This document shows positions 52,400-60,977 of a stretch of 64,000 bases of DNA, piece after piece. The stretch is from an uncultured Clostridia bacterium. Lineage in GTDB: Bacteria > Bacillota > Clostridia > Christensenellales > Borkfalkiaceae. The stretch spans positions 36,352 to 100,351 of the forward strand of contig CALDOZ010000022.1 in NCBI GenBank assembly GCA_937912025.1, read 5' to 3'. Numbering within the stretch: position 1 is the stretch's first letter; each line of letters begins with the position of its first letter. Both the position numbers and the translations under genes were made by a program. The notes under the pieces were generated by a model that had not been told where the DNA came from, did not search any database, and worked only from the letters and a program-made list of their open reading frames with translations.

Positions 52400-52417
52400 G
52401 CGGTTAGTTTTAACCGC
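52400..52417 (+). promoter_or_regulatory. leader hairpin of tkt
   Basis: GCGGTTA/TAACCGC (52400-52406 with 52411-52417) followed by TTTT and immediately by the AAGGAG site. It follows a TATAAT at 52376-52381. It may be an attenuator-like or stability hairpin. Confidence 0.35.
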
Positions 52418-52433
52418 TTTTAAGGAGATTTAT

Positions 52434-54401
52434 ATGAACGACAGTCAACTTACCGTTAACGCTATACGTTTACTTTCGGTTGACGCTATTGAAAAGGCTA
52501 ATTCAGGTCACCCTGGTATTACCTTGGGCGCTGCTCCAATAGCGTACGCACTTTGGCAAAACAACCTTGTGTTCAACCCTAAAAACCCTAAATTTGCAAA
52601 TAGAGATAGGTTTATTTTATCAGCAGGTCACGGCTCAATGCTTAACTACTCGCTATTACATCTTTACGGTTATAAGCTTAGTATTGAGGATATTAAAAAC
52701 TTCCGTCAATTTGGCTCAAAAACTCCAGGTCACCCTGAGTTTGGTGAAACGGACGGCGTTGAAATTTCAACCGGTCCGCTTGGTCAAGGTATAGCAAACG
52801 CAGTAGGTATGGCTATTGCCGAAACGCATCTTGCCGCTAAATATAATCGTGACGGGTTTAACGTTGTAGACCATTACACTTACGCTTTGTGTGGCGACGG
52901 TTGTATGATGGAAGGTATCGAGTACGAAGCGGCTTCTCTTGCGGGAACGTTAAAACTTGGCAAACTTATCGTTTTATACGATGATAATAAAATCACTATT
53001 GAAGGCGATACGGCAACTTCGTTTACTGAAGACGTTAAAAAACGCCACGAAGCGCAAGGTTGGCAAATTATCGACGTTAAAGACGGCAACGATATAAACG
53101 CTATTAAACGCGCCATTAAAAAAGCCAAATCAGAAAAAGAAAAACCATCGCTTATAGTGTGCCATACTACCATTGGTTATGGTTCGCCTTTAGCAGGTTC
53201 TGCGGCAACTCACGGCTCGCCTTTAGGTCAAGAAAATATTGCAAAACTTCGCCAAACTCTCGGTTATAACTATCCTCCGTTTGAAGTTCCAAGCGAAGTT
53301 TATAAACACACTTCTTCCGCTATAAGACGTGGTAAGAAAGCAGAAAGGGATTGGAAAAAGTTATTTAAAGAATATAGCGAAAAATACCCGGAACTTGCTA
53401 AAGAGTTTTTAGAAGTTACAAGCGGTAAATTCCCAACTATTGAAAATGAAGAAGAACTTTATTCTTTTGAAAAAGACGATGCTACTCGTGGCTTAGGTCA
53501 TACGGTGTTAAATAGACTTGCTAAGCAAGTACCGTCTTTATTCGGTGGCTCGGCAGACCTTGCTCCGTCAACTAAAGCCTTTATTAAAGGTGAAGAATTC
53601 TATTCTCCGTCTAACCGCGCCGGCAAGAATATGCACTTTGGTATTCGCGAACACGCAATGAGCGCTATTTGTAACGGTATGTCTGCTCACGGCGGTGTTA
53701 TTCCGTTCTGCTCGACCTTCTTCGTGTTCTCTGATTATATGAAAAATGCTATGAGAATGTCCGCCATTATGAACCTTAACGTGTTATACATTTTAACGCA
53801 CGACTCCATCGGAGTTGGCGAAGACGGACCTACTCATCAACCAGTTGAACAATTAGTTGCTCTTCGTAGTATGCCTAATATGAAAGTATTCCGTCCGTGC
53901 GATGGTAGAGAAACTACCGCCGCTTACGTTTCGGCGCTTACTTCAAAAGGTCCGTCTACAATCGTGTTAACTCGTCAAAAACTTCCTTCGTTTGAAGGTA
54001 CTGGCAAAAACGCTCTTAAAGGCGGTTATATTCTTAGCGATAGCAACAAAAAAGTTCCTGACGTTATTTTAATTGGCGCAGGCTCAGAAGTTCAATATTG
54101 TATGGAAGCAAAAAAACTTCTTTGGGCAAGGGGTATTGACGCGCGCGTTGTAAGTATGCCGTGTATGGAACTTTTCGATAAACAAAACGCTAAATATAAA
54201 GAAAGCGTTATTCCTTCTTCCGTTCGCGCAAGAGTATGCGTTGAAGCAGGTTCAACAATGGCTTGGTACAAATACGCCGGTCTTGACGGCAAAATTATTG
54301 GTATCGATACGTTCGGTGCTTCTGGCCCAGCAAAAACTTTATTTGATTATTACGGATTTACTGCTGAGAATGTGGCGGAGACGGCTCTCGAACTCCTTTA
54401 A
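52434..54401 (+). CDS. tkt: transketolase
   Basis: A 655-residue thiamine-diphosphate enzyme of the pentose phosphate pathway. NSGHPGITLGAAP (about 20-32) is the N-terminal signature, GDGCMMEG (about 153-160) binds the cofactor and EDGPTHQPVEQL lies in the second domain. The frame is open 18 codons further upstream, but the ATG at 52434 has AAGGAG. The gene is a single unit. Its 3' end abuts the minus-strand RNA element at 54407-54568. Erythrose 4-phosphate made here would feed the DAHP synthase at 8584. Confidence 0.96.
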   Translation: MNDSQLTVNAIRLLSVDAIEKANSGHPGITLGAAPIAYALWQNNLVFNPKNPKFANRDRFILSAGHGSMLNYSLLHLYGYKLSIEDIKNFRQFGSKTPGHPEFGETDGVEISTGPLGQGIANAVGMAIAETHLAAKYNRDGFNVVDHYTYALCGDGCMMEGIEYEAASLAGTLKLGKLIVLYDDNKITIEGDTATSFTEDVKKRHEAQGWQIIDVKDGNDINAIKRAIKKAKSEKEKPSLIVCHTTIGYGSPLAGSAATHGSPLGQENIAKLRQTLGYNYPPFEVPSEVYKHTSSAIRRGKKAERDWKKLFKEYSEKYPELAKEFLEVTSGKFPTIENEEELYSFEKDDATRGLGHTVLNRLAKQVPSLFGGSADLAPSTKAFIKGEEFYSPSNRAGKNMHFGIREHAMSAICNGMSAHGGVIPFCSTFFVFSDYMKNAMRMSAIMNLNVLYILTHDSIGVGEDGPTHQPVEQLVALRSMPNMKVFRPCDGRETTAAYVSALTSKGPSTIVLTRQKLPSFEGTGKNALKGGYILSDSNKKVPDVILIGAGSEVQYCMEAKKLLWARGIDARVVSMPCMELFDKQNAKYKESVIPSSVRARVCVEAGSTMAWYKYAGLDGKIIGIDTFGASGPAKTLFDYYGFTAENVAETALELL

Positions 54402-54406
54402 TTAAG

Positions 54407-54568
54407 AAGGTTCTTCAATAATTTTTAGCGGAAACTAACGCCATACTCACGGCGTAATACATTGGTAAAACCCTTGTTAATACAAAAAGTATGAACTGCG
54501 GGCATTTACCTTCGTCTTACTTGTGATTAAAGCGTTATTTAGCGCGCGAAAAATTATCTCATCACCTT
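54407..54568 (-). ncRNA. candidate structured RNA, copy B
   Basis: 162 nt with the same architecture as 31053-31213: outer helix AAGGT/ACCTT, internal loop GATGAGA/TTGAAGA (two tandem sheared G-A sets around a U-A pair), TAATTTTT/AAAAATTA, TAACGC/GCGTTA, GGTAAA/TTTACC, GCCC/GGGT and ATAC/GTAT. The TAACGC/GCGTTA helix differs from copy A by a compensated C-G for G-C swap. It begins 15 nt after AACGCAGT, as in copy A. Here it is not followed by a minus-strand gene, so it is probably a free-standing RNA. A competing hairpin ACCTTT-AA-AAAGGT overlaps its 5' strand. Confidence 0.55.
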
Positions 54569-54687
54569 TTTAAAGGTCTATAAACTGCGTTATGCGTCGT
54601 TTCTATAAAATATTGTTGACCACAATGACAACAAAAGTTAATTGTTTTCAAAAAATCATACAAAAACGTAAAAATAAAATATAAAAC

Positions 54688-54735
54688 ACTATCGAAATCG
54701 GACATATTTTTAAAAATATGTCCGATTTCGATAGT
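54688..54735. repeat. perfect 48-bp palindrome, copy 1
   Basis: Arms of 24 bp (ACTATCGAAATCGGACATAT then T4) form a perfect palindrome. A near-identical copy (46 of 48) lies at 63948-63995. T-rich DNA follows, so it could act as a terminator, but the sequence identity between distant copies points to a dispersed repeat family. Confidence 0.85.
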
Positions 54736-54747
54736 ATCATTTTAACA

Positions 54748-54786
54748 AAAAATGCAGAATGCTACATAAAGTAGTCTGTATTTTTG
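54748..54786. terminator. weak hairpin with T-run
   Basis: TGCAGA/TCTGTA with inner GCTAC/GTAG pairing, followed by T5 at 54780-54785. It separates the palindrome from the small RNA promoter. Confidence 0.35.
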
Positions 54787-54796
54787 TTAGATTTAT

Positions 54797-54825
54797 TTGC
54801 AATATTAAAAGCATTGTGTTACAAT
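54797..54825 (+). promoter_or_regulatory. promoter of candidate small RNA
   Basis: TTGCAA (54797-54802), 17 bp, TACAAT (54820-54825). Confidence 0.7.
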
Positions 54826-54829
54826 AGTT

Positions 54830-54993
54830 TTGCGACTCCAATTTAATATTTTTAAGAATGAGTATACTTATGGCATAAGTGTACCTTATTTGCGTTATAA
54901 AAATCTTGTTCTTAAAGATATTTATTAATTGGTGTCGCAACTAAGCGATAAGGCACTTTGCAGGTGTCGATTATTTAATAGTCGGCACTTTTA
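54830..54993 (+). ncRNA. candidate small RNA with long closing hairpin (6S-like shape)
   Basis: The predicted start follows the promoter at 54797-54825, and the transcript ends at a terminator (54964-54993). Long-range pairs are TTGCGAC (54830-54836) with GTCGCAA (54934-54940), CCAATT (54838-54843) with AATTGG (54927-54932), AATAT (54845-54849) with ATATT (54918-54922) and TTTAAGAA (54851-54858) with TTCTTAAA (54909-54916). An apical hairpin GTA-ACTTAT/ATAAGT-TAC lies within. No open reading frame fits. A long interrupted hairpin of this kind recalls 6S RNA, but I could not confirm that identity; a leader regulating the next gene is an alternative. Confidence 0.5.
54964..54993 (+). terminator. 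terminator of the small RNA
   Basis: GTGTCGAT.. pairs with ..AGTCGGCAC (54964-54971 with 54981-54988, G-U pairs included), followed by TTTT. Confidence 0.65.
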
Positions 54994-55031
54994 AAATAAA
55001 CTATAAACTAATATTTTTATTTGAGGTTTCT

Positions 55032-57263
55032 ATGGTAGAATTTTACACAAAACAATGCAGTAAAGAGATAACGAAATTTAAAATTATTTATAAGGTTATT
55101 CCGCGTGAAGTTTTAGTTAAAACAGAGCCTACAATTAAAGAAGGTGTGGATTTTAATAAAATATGCTTACAAGCGTACAAAAAAGAAAAATTAAATAAAA
55201 GAAAGAAACTTGTAATTAAAACTATATCAAATGAAATTAATGAGCAAATTAATTTTGCTTTTAAAAAATTAACGAATGATTTTTATAGTTTAGACGTAGT
55301 TGCTAATTATATTAAAACTGTAATGCAACAATCTAAAAGTGATAAAGAACGTTCACACGTTGAATTAGATAATAATTTAAATGATTTTATTTGTGAGTAT
55401 ACGTCTTCAATTAAAAAACTTTACAAAGAATTTGATAATAATGAATTTAAATTAAACGAATATTTTAAGCGGTTCTTGCAAGAATACGAATTATATATTA
55501 AAAAACTAATCGATATATTAAAAGGTTTAAACATTATAGTTGAATTGGAAGTTAAACAAACTAACGTTAATAATAAAGTAGAACTGTCTAAAGAAGAACT
55601 TGAAGAAATTTATAACAACGCTATAATTTCTTTTGAAACGTGCAATTCGCATAGCGGTTTTGCAACGCTTATTAAAACATTTAAACAATTAGGCGATTAT
55701 AAAGAATCTAAAGTGTATTTAGATAAGTGTGAAGAACTAATTGTTCCATTTACTAAAAAGAAAACGCTAAGATTAATTATAACAATTTTATCTAGTGTAT
55801 TTGCATGTTCGTTAGTTATTTTTGTGCTAAGTTACTTCATATTTAAACCGATTATGGCAAAAGAATTATTTGTGGAAAGTTTAGAAAATGGTGATTTTGA
55901 GCAAGCGTACAATTCAATGATTGAATTAGAAAAAAACTATAACGTAGAAGATTTTAAAACTATAATTGATGATTATGACGTTACCATTTGTATAAATGAT
56001 AATGCTACTTTTAATGATAGTTATTATACGCAAGTTGTTGAAAAATTAAATTACTATATTCCAAAAGTAAAAATATCAAATAACGTTACAATAATTCCGC
56101 ACAATGCATTCTATAATTGCGAATCGCTTACAAGTATAACAATACCAAATAGTGTAACAAGTATTGGTGATGGGGCATTCTCTTTGTGCACTTCACTTAC
56201 AAGTATAGAAATACCAAATAGTGTAACAAGTATAGGTGATTATGCATTCTATTATTGCACTTCAATTATAAGTATAGAAATACCAAATAGTGTAACAAGT
56301 ATAGGGGAAGGAGCATTTGCTGGTTGCTATTCACTTACAATATACTGCGAGGCAGAAAGCACGCCAAGTGGTTGGAATAGCAGTTGGAGTTATTCAAATT
56401 CAATAGTATGGGGGTATAATTACGTTAAAGTAGACGGCGTTGTTTATGGTATAAAAGACGGAGTGGCTACAGTAATTAGGCAACCAATAAACATTACAAC
56501 GGCAAATATACCATCAATAGTAACTTATAAAGGTATTACTTATAATGTAACAAGTATAGGTAATTCTGCATTCGATGGTTGCACTTCACTTGCAAGTATA
56601 GAAATACCAAACAGTGTAACAAGTATAGGTAGTGAAGCATTCAGAGATTGCACTTCTCTTACAAGTATAGAAATACCAGATAGTGTAACAAGTATAGGTT
56701 ATTTTGCATTCTATAATTGCATTTCACTTACAAGTATAAACGTAGATGAAGATAATACAGTATATAGTTCATTAGATGGGAACTTATATAATAAAAATAA
56801 AACAACGTTAATACAATATGCAATAGGTAAACAAGCAACTTCGTTTACTATTCCAAACAGTGTAACTAGTATAGGGAATGGAGCATTCCAATATTGCAAA
56901 TCACTTACAAGCATAGAAATACCAAACAGTGTAACAAGTATAGGTGATCGTGCGTTCTCTGATTGTAATTCACTTACAAGTATAGAAATACCAAATACTG
57001 TAACAAGTATTGGTAATTATGCATTCCGTAATTGCATTTCACTTACAAGTATAGAAATACCAAATACTGTAACAAGTATAGGCGATTATGCATTTCGTGA
57101 TTGCACTTCTCTTACAATATACTGCGAAGCAACAAGTAAACCAAACGGTTGGGATAGTAATTGGAACTATTCAAGTGGCCCAGTATATTGGTATAGTGAA
57201 AGCGAGCCTACATCTTCTGGCAATTATTGGCATTACGTTGACGGTGTAGCAACTAAATGGTAA
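55032..57263 (+). CDS. membrane-anchored BspA-type leucine-rich-repeat protein
   Basis: A 743-residue protein. Residues 1-244 are charged, helical and Lys/Glu-rich with no signal peptide. One membrane helix follows (about 245-272, LRLIITILSSVFACSLVIFVLSYFIF). Residues about 350-697 are BspA-type LRR_5 repeats of about 23 residues (TSIEIPNSVTSIGDYAF), encoded by a roughly 69-bp tandem DNA repeat. Two small Trp-rich inserts (GWNSSWSYS and GWDSNWNYS) follow repeat blocks. The layout suggests a cytoplasmic N-terminus and an external LRR adhesin-like domain. Repeats of this type vary by recombination. GAGG precedes the ATG. Confidence 0.85.
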   Translation: MVEFYTKQCSKEITKFKIIYKVIPREVLVKTEPTIKEGVDFNKICLQAYKKEKLNKRKKLVIKTISNEINEQINFAFKKLTNDFYSLDVVANYIKTVMQQSKSDKERSHVELDNNLNDFICEYTSSIKKLYKEFDNNEFKLNEYFKRFLQEYELYIKKLIDILKGLNIIVELEVKQTNVNNKVELSKEELEEIYNNAIISFETCNSHSGFATLIKTFKQLGDYKESKVYLDKCEELIVPFTKKKTLRLIITILSSVFACSLVIFVLSYFIFKPIMAKELFVESLENGDFEQAYNSMIELEKNYNVEDFKTIIDDYDVTICINDNATFNDSYYTQVVEKLNYYIPKVKISNNVTIIPHNAFYNCESLTSITIPNSVTSIGDGAFSLCTSLTSIEIPNSVTSIGDYAFYYCTSIISIEIPNSVTSIGEGAFAGCYSLTIYCEAESTPSGWNSSWSYSNSIVWGYNYVKVDGVVYGIKDGVATVIRQPINITTANIPSIVTYKGITYNVTSIGNSAFDGCTSLASIEIPNSVTSIGSEAFRDCTSLTSIEIPDSVTSIGYFAFYNCISLTSINVDEDNTVYSSLDGNLYNKNKTTLIQYAIGKQATSFTIPNSVTSIGNGAFQYCKSLTSIEIPNSVTSIGDRAFSDCNSLTSIEIPNTVTSIGNYAFRNCISLTSIEIPNTVTSIGDYAFRDCTSLTIYCEATSKPNGWDSNWNYSSGPVYWYSESEPTSSGNYWHYVDGVATKW

Positions 57264-57270
57264 AACAATA

Positions 57271-57297
57271 AAAACGCGGACTTTTTCCGCATTTTTC
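57271..57297 (+). terminator. terminator of the LRR protein gene
   Basis: A short GCGGA/TCCGC stem with AAAA before and ATTTTT after. Confidence 0.5.
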
Positions 57298-57349
57298 CGT
57301 CACTTAGAGCCTACAATTTTAACGATACCAGCAAAGCAATCTATCGTCC

Positions 57350-57530
57350 ACTTGTCATTCTGAGATTTGCAAACTTCGACCGACTTACGAAGAATCTAAA
57401 AAGAGATGTTTCGAAAGTAGGGCAAGAAGTCCGTCTCAACATGACAGTATGGGAGATGTTTCGCAAGTAGAGCAAGAAGTCCGTCTCAACATGACAGTAT
57501 GGGAGATGTTTCGTAAGTAGAGCAAGGGGC
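57350..57530. repeat. 50-bp tandem repeat array in a gene-free stretch
   Basis: GAGATGTTTCG starts at 57403, 57453 and 57503, giving two complete 50-bp units and a partial third. Each full unit contains AGTCCGTCTCAACATGACAG. Just before it, GTCATTCTGAG...GAAGAATCT resembles the widespread bacterial intergenic repeat of TGTCATTCTGAGCGAAG type. No gene is supported between 57264 and 57586. Confidence 0.8.
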
Positions 57531-57551
57531 AACTCTCAGTTTACAACAAGC

Positions 57552-57585
57552 AAAAAGCGTGGAAAATTAAATCCACGCTTTTTTT
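57552..57585. terminator. bidirectional terminator
   Basis: A 12-bp stem (57552-57563 with 57572-57583), A5 and T7 flanks, next to the stop of the minus-strand gene. Confidence 0.85.
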
Positions 57586-57586
57586 G

Positions 57587-59311
57587 TTATTTAATTAGTA
57601 AGTAATTTTTTGCTTTAACGGTTGAGCCGTTATCTAAAACGTAATCACTATTAGAATAGTTTACTGCTATTTTATGTCCGTTAGAGTAAGTTACCACTCT
57701 AACGTCGGTTGTAAGGCATTTATAGTCGTCAATAAACTCAGTTTGAAGGTACGATAATTGCATATACTCATCATAATATTTTTTAATAAGTTTAGCAGAT
57801 TCTTCCATTTGCTCGTCGGTATCGGCAAGAAGGTCGTCGTGCCCCATCCAAATATGGCTTTTATGGAATTTAGAGTAATAATAGAATGCATTTCTACCGC
57901 CAAATTCTATTTGTTGTAAATTATCTTCAACAGTTTTAAATGGTAAATTTATAGTGTTGCTTGCTTGATTGTATAAAATAATTCCGTGGAAAGCAATTTC
58001 AAAAAACGGAACGCCTTCGTCCATATGTAAGTAGCGCTTTCTATTAAACTTAACGTATAAACCAAAATCAATAAAAGGCGCGTAAAAATCAAACGAACCT
58101 TCAGAAGCAAACGCGCCGAAAGTATTGCGAGTGTAGGTAATTACTTCTTCATAATGTTTTACGCTTTGCTTTGCGTTTGACGGGTGGTTTTTATCATAAC
58201 AACTTCTTGGAGCAACAATAGTTATAACGTCAATATAATGCGCGCCGTCAAATCCAATTTCTTTAAGTTTAGGGAAAGTGTCTTTACAAACTTCTAACGC
58301 TTTGCTTGGACAAAGGTCGTACATGTTACCACCAGACCATGGCATTTCGTTTTGTTCTATTTCGCCTTCCAAATTCTTTATGGTAGGCTCGCCGTTATTC
58401 CATTTTTTAGAAATTGAATAAATATCAGTTACGTTAGTATGGCAAACGATTTTATAGCCGTTATCTTGTGCGTATTTGACAGTTTTTTTAAGTTCTTCTT
58501 CACCGCCAAGAAGTGGCTCTACGGGGAAAGCGTCTGGCCAACGTCCGTCATGACCTGATTTATTAAAGCCTACTAAGCACAAATGCGCTTTTTCTATGCC
58601 TTGTTGTTTTAAACTGTCAATAATATCGCGAACACGTTTGAAAGTACAAGCAACGCGCATTGGCGGTTCGTTTTCTTCAGTTTGTTCAAGTACCGTTGGG
58701 GGAGCAGGTTTCCAACCAAGCCTAAACCTAATTTCAATGCTGTTTTGTAAATAATCTAAGGTAGGGTTAGTTTTTATACGTTTTTTAAGTGGTACGCAAC
58801 CGCACTCTTCAATTTGATATTGACGGTAGCGTTTAGCCATATCTATATAAGTGGCAGTTATAGGAAGTTTAAATAATATAATTTCAAAATCTTCGTATAT
58901 TTTAATACGCTCAAGGTCGTAATACAAGCCTAAACTATAAACGTTTGATTTTTTGCTAATATGCACGTCGTGGTCGTACGGCATACCCGTAACAGTACCT
59001 AAAACGCATAAATTGCTAAGTTTAACAGCAAAAGCGCTCGTTAATTTAATGCGCTCAAAATATGTGAAATCTTCGCGCTCTTTAAAGTATGTAAGGTATG
59101 CTGAATACCTTTCAAAGTCGGACGCTTGAAGATAATATCCTTCATCGCCAACATTTGCGTTAAAAAGATTATTGAGTAAAATAACGCTTTTTTTAGCCTC
59201 GTCAAATAATTCTTTTTTAAAAGTTATAATATATCTATCGTCTAATTCTTTAACTACGCCGTTAACGGTGACGTCGCCATCAATAAGCGCGGTAACGTTT
59301 TTAATTGTCAT
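57587..59311 (-). CDS. putative glycoside hydrolase (DUF5696-like)
   Basis: A 574-residue protein. The ATG at 59311 has AGGAGG, although the frame extends six codons upstream. The second half looks like a TIM barrel: GRWPDAFPVEPLLGGEEEL, VCHTNVTDIYSISKKW, FDGAHYIDVITI and SEGSFDFYAPFIDFG, with acidic residues placed like a glycosidase active site. It resembles the DUF5696 group of presumed glycosidases, but I am not certain. There is no signal peptide. The gene is isolated between terminators. Confidence 0.65.
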   Translation of the reverse strand: MTIKNVTALIDGDVTVNGVVKELDDRYIITFKKELFDEAKKSVILLNNLFNANVGDEGYYLQASDFERYSAYLTYFKEREDFTYFERIKLTSAFAVKLSNLCVLGTVTGMPYDHDVHISKKSNVYSLGLYYDLERIKIYEDFEIILFKLPITATYIDMAKRYRQYQIEECGCVPLKKRIKTNPTLDYLQNSIEIRFRLGWKPAPPTVLEQTEENEPPMRVACTFKRVRDIIDSLKQQGIEKAHLCLVGFNKSGHDGRWPDAFPVEPLLGGEEELKKTVKYAQDNGYKIVCHTNVTDIYSISKKWNNGEPTIKNLEGEIEQNEMPWSGGNMYDLCPSKALEVCKDTFPKLKEIGFDGAHYIDVITIVAPRSCYDKNHPSNAKQSVKHYEEVITYTRNTFGAFASEGSFDFYAPFIDFGLYVKFNRKRYLHMDEGVPFFEIAFHGIILYNQASNTINLPFKTVEDNLQQIEFGGRNAFYYYSKFHKSHIWMGHDDLLADTDEQMEESAKLIKKYYDEYMQLSYLQTEFIDDYKCLTTDVRVVTYSNGHKIAVNYSNSDYVLDNGSTVKAKNYLLIK

Positions 59312-59395
59312 GAATGATCCTCCTAACAAAATTTTACTATAAAATTTTTACTAGTTAAATTAAAAAACAAATATTTTTATATATATTTCAAACAA

Positions 59396-59420
59396 AAAAG
59401 CCTTTTGCTAAAAGGCTTTT
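59396..59420 (-). terminator. terminator of the MATE gene
   Basis: An 11-bp stem (59396-59406 with 59410-59420) with GCT loop and a T-run on the minus strand. Confidence 0.75.
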
Positions 59421-59425
59421 ATAAA

Positions 59426-60859
59426 TTATGCAACTAAATTAGTAGAATTGTTTTGTGTTTCGCTTTTACTATCTTGACACATTGAAACAATTTTTGCTCT
59501 TGCGTACGCAAAATAGAAAATGAGTAGCGCTATTATAACGAATATCCACGATAACGGCCACGATAAAAAGAGAACTGGAATTGTGTGATATTCTGGTATT
59601 GCAAATACGGTAAATATCCAAAGAATACGCAAACCGCACACACCTATTAAGTTTACAATGGTAGGATAAATTGCAAAGCCTGCGCCACGAATTACACCTG
59701 AAATTCCGTCCATAATACCTAAAATAAAGTAAATTGGCAATATGGAATACATTCTAACCATACCTTCTTCAATAGCAAGTTGGTCAGTTAAGTATAATCC
59801 TAAAAGTGGGCGCGCCAACAATAATATAGTTGAGCATGCTATTATACCGCTTATACTAGCAATTATTGGTGAAATTATTAACGTCTTTTTAATTCTATCA
59901 ACCTTGCCCGCGCCTAAGTTTTGGCTTGCGCAAGATATTGACGCGTGATGGAATGCGTTCATAAATACATACGCAAAACCTTCGAGGTTGCCCGTTGCAG
60001 AATTTCCTGCCATTGTTATTTCGCCAAAAGAATTTATAGACGATTGAATAAATATGTTGGATAATGAAAATAAAGACGATTGAATGCCTGCCGGTAAGCC
60101 TATGCGTATAATATTTAATAGTTTGTGTTTGTGTAGTTTGAGTTTTTTAAATTGCAAGCGTAAAGCATTGTCTTCACGCGTTAAACAAATCATTATTAAT
60201 ACGGCGGAAATTGATTGAGAAATAAGTGTTCCGAGCGCAACGCCTTCTACCGACATATTTAATACGAGAACGAAAAACAAATTAAAACCAACGTTAGCAA
60301 CGCCTGAAATAGCAAGGAAAATTAAAGGGCGTTTAGTATCGCCAACCGCTCTTAAAATACCGCTACCAAAGTTATATAACATTGTAACGACGTTTCCGGC
60401 AAAATAGATTTGTAAATATTTTGTTGCAAGAGGTAAAACGCTTTGAGGCGTTTGCATCCAAATTAATATGTATTTAGCGCCAAATATTCCTATAATGGTT
60501 AATAATAAACCACAAATTAAGCTTAAAAGTATTGAAGTGTGAACGGTTTGAGATAAATCATTATCGAGTTTAGCGCCGTAATACTTAGCAATAACTACCG
60601 TAGCGCCAGTTGACAAACCTAAAAATAAATTGACAAGCAAATTAATTAATGGTGCAGTAGCGCCAATTGAAGCAACGGCGTTTGACGAAATAGAAGGGTC
60701 GGCAAATTGACCTACGACTATAATATCCGCCGCGTTAAAAGCAAGTTGAAGTAAACTTGTTAAAATAAGTGGAATTGAAAACTTTAATAAGTTTTTTGCT
60801 ATTGAACCTTGAGTCATATCAAGGGTATTTGATTTTTTTATTGCAGTTGAATTTTTCAT
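59426..60859 (-). CDS. MATE-family efflux transporter
   Basis: A 477-residue membrane protein with about 12 hydrophobic segments in two homologous halves. The N-terminal half has MTQGSIAKNLLKFSIPLILTS, NAADIIVVGQFA and GLSTGATVVIAKYYGAK, which are typical MATE features. Such proteins export drugs or metabolites by Na+ or H+ antiport. It is a single gene with its own terminator. The C-terminal 40 residues (YFAYARAKIVSMCQDSKSETQ) are a variable cytoplasmic tail. Confidence 0.92.
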   Translation of the reverse strand: MKNSTAIKKSNTLDMTQGSIAKNLLKFSIPLILTSLLQLAFNAADIIVVGQFADPSISSNAVASIGATAPLINLLVNLFLGLSTGATVVIAKYYGAKLDNDLSQTVHTSILLSLICGLLLTIIGIFGAKYILIWMQTPQSVLPLATKYLQIYFAGNVVTMLYNFGSGILRAVGDTKRPLIFLAISGVANVGFNLFFVLVLNMSVEGVALGTLISQSISAVLIMICLTREDNALRLQFKKLKLHKHKLLNIIRIGLPAGIQSSLFSLSNIFIQSSINSFGEITMAGNSATGNLEGFAYVFMNAFHHASISCASQNLGAGKVDRIKKTLIISPIIASISGIIACSTILLLARPLLGLYLTDQLAIEEGMVRMYSILPIYFILGIMDGISGVIRGAGFAIYPTIVNLIGVCGLRILWIFTVFAIPEYHTIPVLFLSWPLSWIFVIIALLIFYFAYARAKIVSMCQDSKSETQNNSTNLVA

Positions 60860-60914
60860 TGTTGGCCTCTTTAAGATATTTTACGCTTTAGCAATATAAA
60901 AGTCAACGGAAAAC

Positions 60915-60949
60915 AAAAAAATCTAACGCTTTTTATCGTTAGATTTTTT
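60915..60949. terminator. terminator of the GpsA-like gene
   Basis: A 13-bp perfect stem (60916-60928 with 60937-60949) with flanking A and T runs. Confidence 0.85.
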
Positions 60950-60977
60950 GTTTTATTTTATTAAACGTAAGTTGTTT

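Noticed and set aside
54737..54940. A 67-codon minus-strand frame across the small RNA region
   Set aside because: It has no ribosome binding site or coding-type codon use, and the plus-strand promoter, hairpin and terminator explain the DNA better.
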